Shown here: piece after piece, positions 11,961-21,910 of the stretch
How the letters are laid out: every line of letters begins with the position of its first letter
Position numbering within the stretch: position 1 is the first letter of the stretch
Source of the DNA: Bigelowiella natans CCMP2755
Lineage: Eukaryota; Cercozoa; Chlorarachniophyceae
DNA length: 34,577 bases
Reading direction: 5' to 3'
Assembly (NCBI GenBank): GCA_000320545.1
Contig: ADNK01000224.1
Location: 1-34,577 of the forward strand
Notes under the pieces: model-generated
Told to the model about the DNA's origin: nothing
Databases searched by the model: none
What the model saw: only the letters and a program-made list of their open reading frames with translations
Program-made: the position numbers and the translations under genes

Positions 11961-12913
11961 GTGTTTGCTGAGAGAGGATGGGGAAAGGAATGGCGTCAAC
12001 GGGCGAAGAATGTAAGATTCAGAAGGATGTAAAGAATAAATAACCTGTAAAGATCAATCGGGGAACAGCCTCAACAGTTGCATGTTTGATGCGCTTGTTG
12101 ATGCATTTTGCATTTGTGGACGCGAAAAATTGAACTCATTTTGTGAACAATATAGCAGCACCTAGCCATCTATTTGACTCACATACGTATCCATGCGTAA
12201 TGTTCATGTAAGTATAGCTCATCAATGCACGATGTAAAGCAATTGCTAACATAACGCCGAAAGCGTGCGTTGCATGTGTACTACATCGGTGGCATCAGAT
12301 GCATGAATAAACGACGGCAACACACAGAATCGAAATATAGAAACTAGGAGCTGTCATCATAGATATGCACCACAATTGATTTAGAGTGTATTGACTATTA
12401 CCTTAAAGTTTCCACGATTGTTGCTGGAAGCAGCATGCAACAAATAAAGATATCTACATTGAGAACCCTCGCAAGTTTCTCACATATTGCGCTCTCCGTT
12501 TGTGCTAGAGACTATGGCAACAAAGGACCCCACACTCAGGAGGCCAAAGAATAGAGTAATGGGCTTCACCTCTACCCGCCCTATGGCAGCAAGTTGGAAG
12601 GTTCCCAACAATACAAAAAAGAACTGCACGATGCCTCATTAACACGAGGAGGTTTGCGGGCTGTGCTCAAACGATGTTGCGTATAAGGCTTCCAAGTTCT
12701 TTGCACACGAAACCCCAACTGAAGGTAGAATGTGGATGACTCTAGCTACGGCAAGGGAGAGCGAAGTGAGAAAGTTCAGTCTTGTTCATCTCTTTCGAAG
12801 GGAGGAAGAGCACGTGGATTTCCGAACAAGACGTGCAATGCTCGCTTGATGTGCTGCAAAAAAACCATCATGATGAGGACGACGTCTAATACACACAAGC
12901 AGGTATGCACACA

Positions 12914-12948
<35 letters not shown>

Positions 12949-12960
12949 GCTCTCAATGCT
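11961..12960. other. Spacer between bestrophin and oxidoreductase genes
   Basis: About 1 kb. AATAAA-like sequence at about 12036-12041 could serve bestrophin 3' processing. The middle is TGCAT/ATGCA-rich and non-coding. A (CA)n run lies at about 12917-12947. An open frame from 12732 ends in the translated CA repeat, and I do not accept it as a gene, although unseen 5' exons of the next gene could lie here. Confidence 0.45.
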
Positions 12961-14636
12961 ATGGAGGCACCTTTAGAACCCAGACCTGGGCTGCGGTGCT
13001 CGCAGGTTGGAGCACCTGCAGCATCCAGTAGAAGTTCTCCCGACAATTTATTACCCAGCGACTCTCCTGCGTCTAATTTTCCTACGACACAGAATTATAT
13101 CCAAAAGAAGCTAAAAACGAAGGCGGTTTGTGGATTTCAAGACAGGAATGCCGCCGAAATTAGGCCTTATTTCGAACGTCAGGAATCACGTTCCCTGCCG
13201 CTGCTCTCGGCTGGAACAAAAACAAGAGGAGAAAGGGCCGCCCCACCCACAGCGCGGGGGAAGACACAACACACACACGCACCAGCCGGCAGCGACAGCA
13301 CGTGCGCCTCATGGTCCAACCCTCCCCCTCCACCATCGCTGCCTTTCATAACATTAGTCGTGAGAAGCTAACTTGCTCACTAATCATCATCACGAGCACA
13401 CACGCACATACTTCAGGGGGATATCCAGAAGGAGGGCCGCTGTCCGGCGATTGCGATTATCGGAGGGGGGATCGCCGGCACCTCCGCGGCTTGTCGCCTC
13501 TCGACGGTCTATCCGAGCGCCAAAGTTACTGTCTTCGATTGGGTGGGCGAGTTCTCCCCCCCCCCCCCCTCTCCTCCACCTCCCACGCCATCAACCAGCC
13601 TCACTGAAATCCGTGGCACAATTATTCAGGGTCGTAGACCAGGCGGGCGCGCTGCGCACAGGACTCTCTGGGTCAACAGGGAGGGGAAGGAGCGATTTGA
13701 CACACCGCCCAAGGTGTTGTTCGCTAGCGGCTGCTCTCCGCTATCTCTACTTGAGATGAGAGTTTTCCACCATCATTCACCCGACCTTTGTACCTTGACC
13801 TTCCTCCTTCGTCCCTACTTATGCCCGCCTCGAATTCTTCTTCTTCTTCATCTTCTTCTTCATCAGGAGGAGGCAGAAAAGTGGTGGCGACTAAGATTTG
13901 ACCACGGTTGTCAATTCTTCGAGGCTCGCGACGAGCGATTCCTCAGCCTTCTCGCGCCACCCCTCAAGGCAGGTGTGATAAAAGCCTGGCCAGGGCAGCA
14001 GCAGCAGTCGCGGAAGAGGGAGCACGAGGGGGAGGATCAGAAGGGAGGCGGACAGGAAAATGAAGGTGATATAGAGAAAGCGTATGCACGGAGGAGTGGA
14101 TATTCCCCAGAATCTACGCCAATATCCTTTTTCTGAGAAAAACTGTTAAACAGAAAGCACTGATATATCGTAATACGTGCACTTACACATACATGCATAC
14201 ACCTCCACGCACGCGTTTTCCCCTGCATTGGCATTTGAAAATATACAAAAGGTGCGCCAGTTGGTTGGTTATTAAAGGACGGGACATTCGTTCCAAGAGG
14301 GCCTTTACTAAAATCCAGGTCCTCATTAGTACCGACTCTCTCTGCTAATTCATCGTCGCCACCCTCGCCCCTGCTTAAAGACGGTTTCTTCGGACTATGC
14401 GGAGGCTTGCCTCTCTCCCCTCTTGCTGCCGCTCCTGCTGCATCTTCTTCTTCCTCCCCGCATGACGAGAAGGAGCAGGGGAGGACGTATGTTGCGGTTG
14501 GCGGAATGACAGGTATGCATGAGCATGCACGTAAGAAGGAGGAAACAAATCGAAAAATAAGACGAACCAGAAAAAATGCTTCTCGCAGCGTAACAAATCG
14601 AATTCAGAGAGGGGGTTGCTGTTGCTTTCCTTCAGC

Positions 14637-14671
<35 letters not shown>

Positions 14672-16673
14672 CGTTGAATCGTGCTCATTTTACTTTTCTA
14701 GAGCTCTGTGCCTGGCTACAGCAGCAGATCGTCGCTTCCTTCTCCTCCTCCTCCTCCTCTGCTGCTCAGTGCCGCATAGCCCAGTTTCGGAGGGTGGCAG
14801 ACATACGTAAGATGACGCTTCGATCGGCACTTGAACAGCAGCGGGGGCGGACATGCTGGAGGCTATTTGGGGACCGGATGCACCACGAAACAGCAGTTGT
14901 GGAAGACGGCAGCGGCAGCTCCATTGGCGCTCTGGGAGATTTCGATGCTGTCATCATTACGGTGACAAAGAATGGAGTAGAAGTAGTAGTAGTAGCAGCA
15001 GTGGTAGTAGCAGCAGTGGTAGTAGCAGTAATAGTAAATACGTGCGTGGGTTAGGACAGACATCTTCGAGTAGAAAACGGCAAGTGGCAACTTCGTTAGT
15101 CCTCCTCCTCCTGCTGAACCTCCCCCCTCCTTCTCCTCCCCCCTCCATCGCAACTCCCATAGGAGCATATGGCCTGGCTTCCAGATTGGCACCCGGTAAG
15201 TCGGCCCACCGCTTCATTGAGAGGAGAATACTTCGTTTTTGAAACACGTTTTCAGCTTTCTTGATGTCTTCAATCTCCTCCCCCCCCCTCCCCCTCCCCC
15301 CCCCCCCCTTTTTTTTTTCCCTTCAGTGTTCTCTGCCAGGGCTTCATAGGGAGTGCCCGAAATCTCTCCAGTGGGTACGGAAAGAGCTAGGTATAGAAAG
15401 CTGAACGGATATGTCTCCGCTCGGAAAACAACAGATGTTAATCACGCCTTGTTGCGTCGCTGCTTGTGCTGGCATGTCTCGGATTCACGTCCTCTTGCTG
15501 TGTACGTGGACGCACAGGCTACGATAGACGGACCCGGAGGTTCCGGCACATCGCGCCTCTCTTCACCTTGATGATTGCGTTCGAGAAACCGTTTGGAGGA
15601 GGAGGAGGAGGAGGGGGGGGAGGAGGCGACGGCGCTGGAGATAGCACCGACGATGGCGACAAAGATTCCTGGGGGCATTTCGCAGCAGCATGTAGTAGAC
15701 CAAAGAATGCACACTCCCATCATGTTGCGAGACGTAGGAGGCACAGCCCCTCAGCCCATCAATGCTTTCACACTCATCGATACATCACGACAGCACAAAC
15801 GCTTCTCCCCCCCCCCCTTGCCCCCCCCCCCCGATCTTCGATATCCATCCAGGCATTGAGGGCAGCCCCGTGCTGCAGCTCGTAAGCCGACAGAGAAGCA
15901 GACCCCTGATACGCGGAGAGTCGGAGCGGCCTTCGGATCGTTGTCCCGAAGCTGAGTGCTGGGTTCTGGTCAGCACAGAGGCTTTTGCGAATCGTTGCCT
16001 CGACTCCGAGCAGATGTCCAAGAAGAAGAAGAGCAACAACAACAACAATAATAACGCCAATAACAGCAGCAAACCGAGGAAGAGAAAGAGGGAGGGCGAG
16101 GGGGGGGGCGAAGAGGGGGAGACGAAAAAGATGGAGACGGGGGGGGGAGAGGAGGAAGATGCTCCCTCCCGCGACGTGCAATACGTTCCTCAAGAGGAGT
16201 CTTACCTCCGCGGTGACCCCGCCAATATAATGACCGACGCCTTTTTGGATGTCATGGCGAAGTACCATCGCCAGATGCAGAAGAGCCCAGAGGCGAAGAC
16301 AGTGATGACGGCTTCTGGCTCTGATGACGCTGCCCCCTTTGTACCACCCCAAATACTGTACCGACGCTGCCAGCGATGGGGGGCGGCATACGCGCTGCCG
16401 CGGGAGATGGCGAGGGGGAAATCAAACGGAGGAGATCTTCACAACCATGCGGACGGAGAGGGAACGTTCGGCCGTGGTCATGATAGTGCTAGCATCGTAA
16501 ATCACGGTCTCTGTTGGCAGGTCGGACAAGAAGCTGTGTTTTGTGCTGGCGATTATGTGTGCCCCCCCTCGCCGTCCGAGACTCGCCATCGCCGCCCATT
16601 TGAATCCGCGGCATTGAGTGGCATCACGGCAGCTGACGCTTTGCATCAGCTGATGACGCGGCGACAGAGATGA
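12961..16673 (+). CDS. Renalase-like FAD-dependent amine oxidase/oxidoreductase
   Basis: Exons at 12961-13359 (start least certain), 13417-13542, 13630-13713, 13867-14065, 14252-14512, 14702-14961, about 15060-15195 (acceptor uncertain), 15518-15691 and 15853-16673 give about 819 residues in phase. Exon 2 carries the Rossmann FAD motif IIGGGIAGTSAACRL. Then RRPGGRAAHR (the amine-oxidase R-x2-GGR-x3 block), FDHGCQFFEARDERF, TYVAVGGMT, LFTLMIAFEKPF, SPVLQLVSR, WVLVSTEAFA and, at the C-terminus, CAGDYVCPP and AALSGITAADAL (the FAD-pyrophosphate/SG block) follow the renalase/NAD(P)-binding amine-oxidase order. The substrate is unknown. It is about twice the family's usual length because of repeat-derived insertions: poly-Gly (15597-15625), KKKK-Asn (16020-16070) and Lys/Glu-rich runs. 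The long residues 1-133 are low complexity and may be a targeting extension or partly wrong. Confidence 0.85.
14636..14670. repeat. (ATG)n microsatellite in an oxidoreductase intron
   Basis: About 11 ATG units between the exon ending at 14512 and the exon starting at 14702. GTA/GCA units lie in the following intron (about 14980-15040). Confidence 0.9.
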
Positions 16674-17607
16674 CGTCGACGACATGCACATGCACCACAG
16701 ACAGTATGATAGACATGCAATACACTATATATAATATATATATTGTGTATTGCTGTGTCTATTATAAGTGTATTGCTGTGTCTATTATCAGTTCATTGGA
16801 GATGATCTGTGGCTGCATTATGAACTAAATGCGACATGCAGATGCATGTGTGCGCCGCCTCCATGGCTACATGGTGTTGGTTTGAGCAACAATGTGAACA
16901 ATGCCAGTGTGGGACTGAGTGCGTGCACACGTACTTGCAATTTCACTCGACGCTGGCTCGCTCATGCTAGCAAATGTTTGCACAATTCTGATGCAAAGTC
17001 AACGAAAAATGCTATGATATGTGCGTGCATCACGTGCATGACACATTGCATTTCCATCATGAGCACACCTTCAAATTCATGGACTCTAGGACTGTCGATG
17101 CTGCTTGAGCAAGAAAGTCATCAGTGCTCAGATCTGTGATTGTCGCTGATGATCTGTCTTCTTCGGTTTCGTTCGCAAGATTGCGGAATGAATTCATCAT
17201 AGCTAGGCTGTGTGATGCGTGAGGCAGCGAGAGCTCTGCTAACATACACGCACAACTTTGACGTGACAGCACACTGGAACAGCAGTGGTGCACGACACTG
17301 ACACGTACAGTGTGCGAAATTACAGAAAATTGTACATTATTTGAGCTTCAAAACTTCGCCTACATGCATGCTCACTAGCGCATGCCACTTCCAGCATCAC
17401 ATTGCGGGGTAATTTGCGACAATCGGACGACCGCATAGAGCAAAAAAGCAGCTTGCACTACTTCTGCGCACCATTGTCATCATCATCTTCGTAAAGAACA
17501 CTATAGTGGTGAGACGCCAGGGAGCGCGTGAGGGGGTACCTAATACACAATCAGCCACCATCATCATCCCCATGAGAAAAACGAAGGGCCGCCGCGCGGA
17601 GATCAAT
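16674..17607. other. Convergent 3' spacer
   Basis: The oxidoreductase (plus) and the unknown gene (minus) both end into this 930-base stretch, so it should hold two terminators and no promoter. It contains the hairpin and duplicated arm at 16704-16791, then TGCA/CATG-rich sequence without coding exons. Confidence 0.45.
16704..16791. repeat. Inverted repeat with AT loop and duplicated right arm
   Basis: The left arm (about 16704-16725, ending CAATACAC) is nearly complementary to the right arm (16745-16768, beginning GTGTATTG), with an AT-rich loop of about 19 bases. The right arm, TGTATTGCTGTGTCTATTAT plus three bases, is repeated head to tail at 16769-16791 with one mismatch. It sits about 30 bases after the oxidoreductase stop. 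It could be a 3'-UTR hairpin or the footprint of a small inverted-repeat element. Confidence 0.75.
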
Positions 17608-19305
17608 TCAAAGGCAATCAATGTTCACGATTTCAATGTTGGCTTTATTGGCGCCGTACGTGTGGTCTAGTATTTCCGCCTCTGTCATATCGGGATTAAA
17701 CCGAGCCCAGTCCTTCAGGGTTAGGGAGTGGGGAGGGGGGGGGGGGGGGGGGCATTTATGCACAGCTTTAAGATTACAATGAGCTTCTTCTCGTCATCGA
17801 GTATTTCTCACAGACATCAAACCTCACTTATCGTTTTCTTCTGTTGTTTCGAAGGAGTATGCCATGAACGCACCTTGTCCGGCTTCCTACCCAACGCTGC
17901 GAGCTGGGCGTTGTGCGTATCCTGCATTGCCCGGTAGGGCTCCTCCAAGTAGGGCGGCAGCGCCATTGGCTCATTGAACCAGTGCCTTTCGTTCCGGAGG
18001 ATGTGTCGTGTCTGCAAGTGTGATTATGACGATGATGACGATGGTGATGATGATAATCACTGTAAGAACTATGGAGGTGAACGGATGAAGATAGCTAAAA
18101 TGACTTCCCTCCCTCCCTCCCTCCCTCCCTCCCTCCCTCACTACTTCTTTGTAGATGCGTTCCATCTTCGAGCCGTATGCCAGATCATACTGGTTAAAAA
18201 GATATGAGAGAGAGATGGGGGGGGGGGTTAGGGGAGGACAAGTGGACGATGCGCTCTAGTAAAGCGGGTGGTAGTAGTTGTTTGCTCGTTCTCCGATTGT
18301 CCTTTCACGGATGCTGACAACCCTCGTCTCGATGTGCTCCTCTGCTCTTACTACCTGATATGCTAAGAACGTCGGTACGGCCAAAAAGGGGAATTGGGAG
18401 ATTCCTAGGTGCCCAGCCCTGAGTAGTGAATCATAACAGAAACACGCACATGAAGGAGCAGGGTAGAGCCATCTACACTCGTTCCTTTGTTAAGCTGGAA
18501 AAAAGAGAGAAAGGACTGTCGACGCTGCCTCCATTATTGTTGCAGATTTACTATTACTATCGCTATCATGACCATCATTACTACGGGGATCATCCATTTT
18601 CTAATCCTCACAATAGACAACAACCGGAAGACGGCGCTCTTTAGGACGCTAGTTGTTGCCATAGCAGCCGTAAATCCACCTAGCCAATGAACCTGGTCCC
18701 GCGCCCTAGACGTTACAAAGTTAATTTTCAGGGAATGGAGTATGGAAATGTCAATTATGCTTGTCCCACAACGCGGCCATCAGCGTCACTTCTGCGTTGA
18801 TATTCGGCATGTAGCAATATATGTTCTTGTCCTTGGTCGAGGACTCATGCACCATATTAATGGCCAATTGAGTTCTTATTTTGAGCTGTTGTCGTTGTGT
18901 GCGATCTGCGCAAGCTCATAACGACGGTACCTGGCTATTGATGTTGCAAGCTGCACGTCGCGTTGAATCTTTGTCTGAGGGGGGGAGGAGGGCGGTGATG
19001 ATTCTCATCGATGGTACGGACATTTTCCAGTGAGTAATTCCACTCCTCATCTATCATTTCTAGTGAATTCTACGCTGACCGACAACCTGCTTCAATTCGA
19101 GCAGCTTTTTCTTCATAAGGATGTACTCGACCTTCTCTTCCACCATTATTTGCGCTGCTTGATCATGGGGGATGGGTACGATGGACTCAATAATAAGACA
19201 AGGAGCCACGTTCCAAACCCCTTAAACCCAACAAAAAAAACAAAGGCCAAAGCCCTCTCCCTCCATACCCTCATCAACTGCTGAGCTCGAAGAGGAGCTT
19301 CCCAT
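17608..19305 (-). CDS. Uncharacterised seven-exon protein, 173 residues
   Basis: I do not recognise a family. Exons 19305-19269, 19154-19087, 18974-18931, 18874-18790, 18189-18145, 18011-17874 and 17712-17608 each have GT-AG borders. They join in consistent phase to 522 bases, which ties seven otherwise tiny open pieces into one gene. The start is MGSSSSSSAVDE. Residues about 13-60 are rich in Glu, Lys and Leu and likely helical (VEEKVEYILMKKKLLELKQ). The middle has DKNIYCYMPNINAEYDLAYG; then comes an aromatic, Pro-rich stretch (HWFNEPMALPPYLEEPYR) and a polar C-terminus (FNPDMTEAEILDH). There is no signal peptide or membrane span, so it is likely soluble and intracellular. The intron at 18790-18189 is the longest and could hide another exon. 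It is divergent from the Cys-rich gene across about 515 bases. Confidence 0.7.
17730..17752. repeat. Poly-G tract in the last intron of the unknown gene
   Basis: About 19 G bases with a few interruptions. On the coding (minus) strand this is a C tract just upstream of the exon 7 acceptor. A (CCCT)n run lies in the intron before exon 6, at 18106-18139. Confidence 0.9.
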
Positions 19306-19820
19306 CGCGACGATTCCGATTTGAGTTCGCACCCGTCACTGGGTCGATGGATGCTCAGTTTGGACCACAAATCGTACCAAAAACATCGTAAAGAGAAACT
19401 TCATACAATTGACTAATTTCCCCCCTGGCACCGGCTCGTCCCGCCTACCTCGCCGTCCACTTTCAGATGTTTCCCGGACTAAAAATGTAAGGATTCAGCG
19501 TATGAAGGGTGGATTTTTAGGCGGAAATATCACCAGCAACTGTGTAGGGGGAAGGAGGAGCCGAAAAAATCTGCGGCATTCTTCTAATTTTCTATTTTTA
19601 GCTACCGTTGGAGTCGGACGTACAGGCAACGAGTCGGGAATTCTCCTTGTGCGTCTTCCTTTTTTCCATTGTCGCAGGGTAGAAAACCTATCCATACAAC
19701 TCGTACTGATCTTGATCTCTCAGGCCTCACATACCCACGTCGCTCACAGTTTCGGGCCCCCCCATCCCTCCCTTCGGTCTCCCACGAGCGGGAGCAAGGG
19801 CATTTTCAAGTGCAGAAGCA
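19306..19820. promoter_or_regulatory. Divergent spacer: unknown gene / Cys-rich secreted gene
   Basis: About 515 bases separate two genes that face away from each other. An open frame crosses it on the plus strand from 19409, but it has no motif, is rich in Arg/Ser and runs out of frame into the signal peptide exon, so I take the region as promoter and 5' UTR. No TATA box stands out. Confidence 0.4.
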
Positions 19821-20311
19821 ATGGAAGCAACGAAATTTCGGGCCGCTCTTGCCGCTCTCGTGGTGGCGATCTTGGTATGCGTGGAAGTATCTGCCCAGGA
19901 GTCAACTTGCAGCACCATCAACGGCGACTGTGGTATGAAACCCACGAGATCCGAAATTCGATTTGGGAGGAAAATGATTGCCAAATAGATACCTGACGGT
20001 TCCCTCTGCGTTTGTAGAATATGAAGGAACGGGAGGCTCGTACACATGCGAGAATACAAACGGGAATTGCAACTGCGGGGAGGTGGAACATAATATCTCC
20101 AACGTGACTCGATCGCAGCGTTAATTGTTGTCCAAAACTACAGGCAGAGGTGTGCGTGTGCAGAAATTCAAACGGCGACTGCAACTGTGGAACCTTTAGA
20201 TGCACCTGCGAAAACTCCAATGGACACTGTAATTGTGGGAGGTCGTTCTTCTGTGGGTACTACTACATGCATACTGTCGCCTGTGTTTCTCTCGCCTTCG
20301 CACGAAAATAA
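19821..20311 (+). CDS. Small secreted cysteine-rich protein with CxC-x-N-x-NG-x-CNCG repeats
   Basis: Exons 19821-19932, 20018-20082 and 20144-20311 join in phase into 114 residues. Residues 1-26 are a clear signal peptide (FRAALAALVVAILVCVEVSAQ). The mature part holds four copies of one unit: a degenerate CSTINGDC, then TCENTNGNCNCG, CVCRNSNGDCNCG and CTCENSNGHCNCG. The core is C-x-N-[ST]-N-G-x-C-N-C-G with a period of about 17-18 residues. Even, closely spaced Cys suggest either disulphide loops outside the cell or metal binding. The tail SFFCGYYYMHTVACVSLAFARK is hydrophobic and ends at TAA 20309-20311. Alternatively an intron begins at 20249 (AG^GTCG) and the end differs. It resembles no family I can name with confidence; EGF-like and metallothionein proteins share Cys density but not this spacing. 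Confidence 0.72.
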
Positions 20312-20657
20312 AAATAAAAAAAAAGAAACGCGCGCGCACGCGCGCGAAAAAAAGGCAACATGTACGTGTATGCAGAAATCCGATCAATTCCAGTTCAATA
20401 CACACCGTATGGCGCAAGGTGCGGCCAAACAAACGGGGAGTGCAGGTTAAATGACGCAGCCATCGCAGTTACTGTGATAGGGGTAACATCAGACTTCCCC
20501 CCACTAATCCTTGAAATGAATAACAAATATGAACACTTCCTTCGGTTACTAGATGCAGTTTTATATGTATCAAGGTATTTCTCGGCGTTATTCTGCTAAT
20601 TTACTGCATTGGCCGGTAAGGACTACGACTATCGAATAATGATGTTCTCCGGCCTAC
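20312..20657. other. Downstream of the Cys-rich gene
   Basis: An A-rich stretch and GCGCGCACGCGCGC alternating sequence at about 20330-20346 follow the stop. At about 20416-20446 a short frame reads RCGQTNGEC, which resembles a decayed further copy of the Cys-Asn-Gly repeat. I see no complete exon. Confidence 0.4.
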
Positions 20658-20989
20658 ATGCGAATCCCTCTGCGCATCTTACTCGATAACGAGACAAATA
20701 AATCTCTGTGGAACTTTTGGGAATATGTTGATATGAATAGTTGGGATTCGATTATTCTTACCAGGTGCTGTAATGTTGAAGACGTGGAAAATCGGCAAGG
20801 AAATAACGGCGGTGTCTTGCAGCAGAGGTTATAGTTGTAGTAGAAGCCGACCCAAAACATTCGTTGCCCATACTAACGTTAGCCCAGAAAAGGATGTCAT
20901 GTTTCCGTATGTATGTGAGAAGACGCGTTCCCCTTATTGGCTGTCTTCGTGACAACCCCCGTCTCTGATTCTCCTTCGATGGTCGTTGA

Positions 20990-21024
<35 letters not shown>

Positions 21025-21170
21025 ACAGAAACCATCAAGGCAAGAATGACACCAATATGAATGAGGTTGTAGGGTCTCCGGTTGGAATTCCCGTGGGCGT
21101 TCCTGTGGGGCGACCAGTTGTCCAAGACCACAACATCGCTGCCATTGATAGCGATGACAATCCTGACTGA
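20658..21170 (+). CDS. Doubtful small gene, two exons
   Basis: Exon 20658-20764 (MRIPLRILLDNETNKSLWNF and onward) and exon 21029-21170 join in phase to 82 residues. The second exon holds a repeat, VGSPVGIPVGVPVGRPV, and an acidic end. The composition looks protein-like but no family is recognised. A second overlapping frame (ATG at 20774, donor after 20906) also splices in phase to the same exon 2. The opposite strand of exon 2 reads TGRPTGTPTGIPTGDPT, a repeat style common in stramenopile surface proteins, so even the strand is uncertain. The intron ends in a (CT)n run. Confidence 0.3.
20992..21021. repeat. (CT)n microsatellite
   Basis: About 14 CT units immediately before a CAATACAG acceptor-like site. 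Confidence 0.95.
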
Positions 21171-21910
21171 TATATGCCCCATTTGGAAGAACAAAGGCGT
21201 GCCATCTACATACCATTGGGTGGGTCAGTTGTCATAAATGTAGGAGCTTCATGAGATTGCCGCAAAATGTAGGAGTATAAGTGTTGTAAGACTGCCAATC
21301 TCGCCATTTCTATACGCATCGTACTCTACACATCAAATCTGTGTTGTCAACCCCTTGTCGGTGTGATGTCGTACCATTGGGCGTTGCGTGTCGTAGTTAG
21401 CACGCCAATAATGAGCGTGCTGTCCCATCATGACTATGAAGTGGAGTTGGTGATACAAAGCTGCAACATGATAATCGCATGCAATAATGTACACGTACGT
21501 AGCATGCGCACATGCGACTGCCCTGCTAGCCTGGCATCCTTGTTGCTCCCTTACTTCCTCACGCAGCTAGCGGAGTCGCACGCGACGTAGCCATGTGATG
21601 ATCATGATGTCGTTCAAGCATGCACATAAGCGCTGTAGCCGCTGCTGTCTTTGCACCGCTACATTAGGGTGACAATTGAACACATTCAATTTCTTCATTA
21701 CATCCGTATCTCACACATGTCGTGTGTAGCATGACCTGATTGCAGTGCGTCACACGACGGCCGAATGGGATGCACATCTTTACATTGCATTGATGGCAGC
21801 ATGCTAGCATAATGGTAGGCGAACTCGATCATGGATTTTTGTTACTATTGGAAATCGGTAGCGACTATTGAGTCAACTTGGTACTCAGCATGACCCCATC
21901 ACCATCGTCA
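21171..21910. other. Convergent spacer carrying one copy of the dispersed repeat
   Basis: A non-coding, CATG/TGCA-rich stretch between the doubtful small gene and the 3' end of RadA. It holds a short direct repeat (AAATGTAGGAG at about 21236 and 21267) and copy A of the ATTACATCCGT repeat at 21649-21715. Confidence 0.5.
21649..21715 (+). repeat. Dispersed degenerate repeat, copy A
   Basis: Shares with 33631-33719 and 33805-33882 the ordered words CTTTGCAC, ACATTAGGGTGAC, ATTGAA, an AT-rich ATTTAATT-like section and ATTACATCCGT followed by TCACA. The copy is diverged, and I see no open frame or terminal inverted repeat. Confidence 0.7.

Noticed and set aside
12732-13031. A 99-codon open frame ending in translated CA repeat
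   Set aside because: It has no motif, ends within repeat-derived sequence and has no splice link to the oxidoreductase exons that I can support.
19409-19996. A 195-codon open frame on the plus strand
   Set aside because: It runs across the divergent spacer and out of frame through the signal-peptide exon of the Cys-rich gene; Arg/Ser-rich with no motif.
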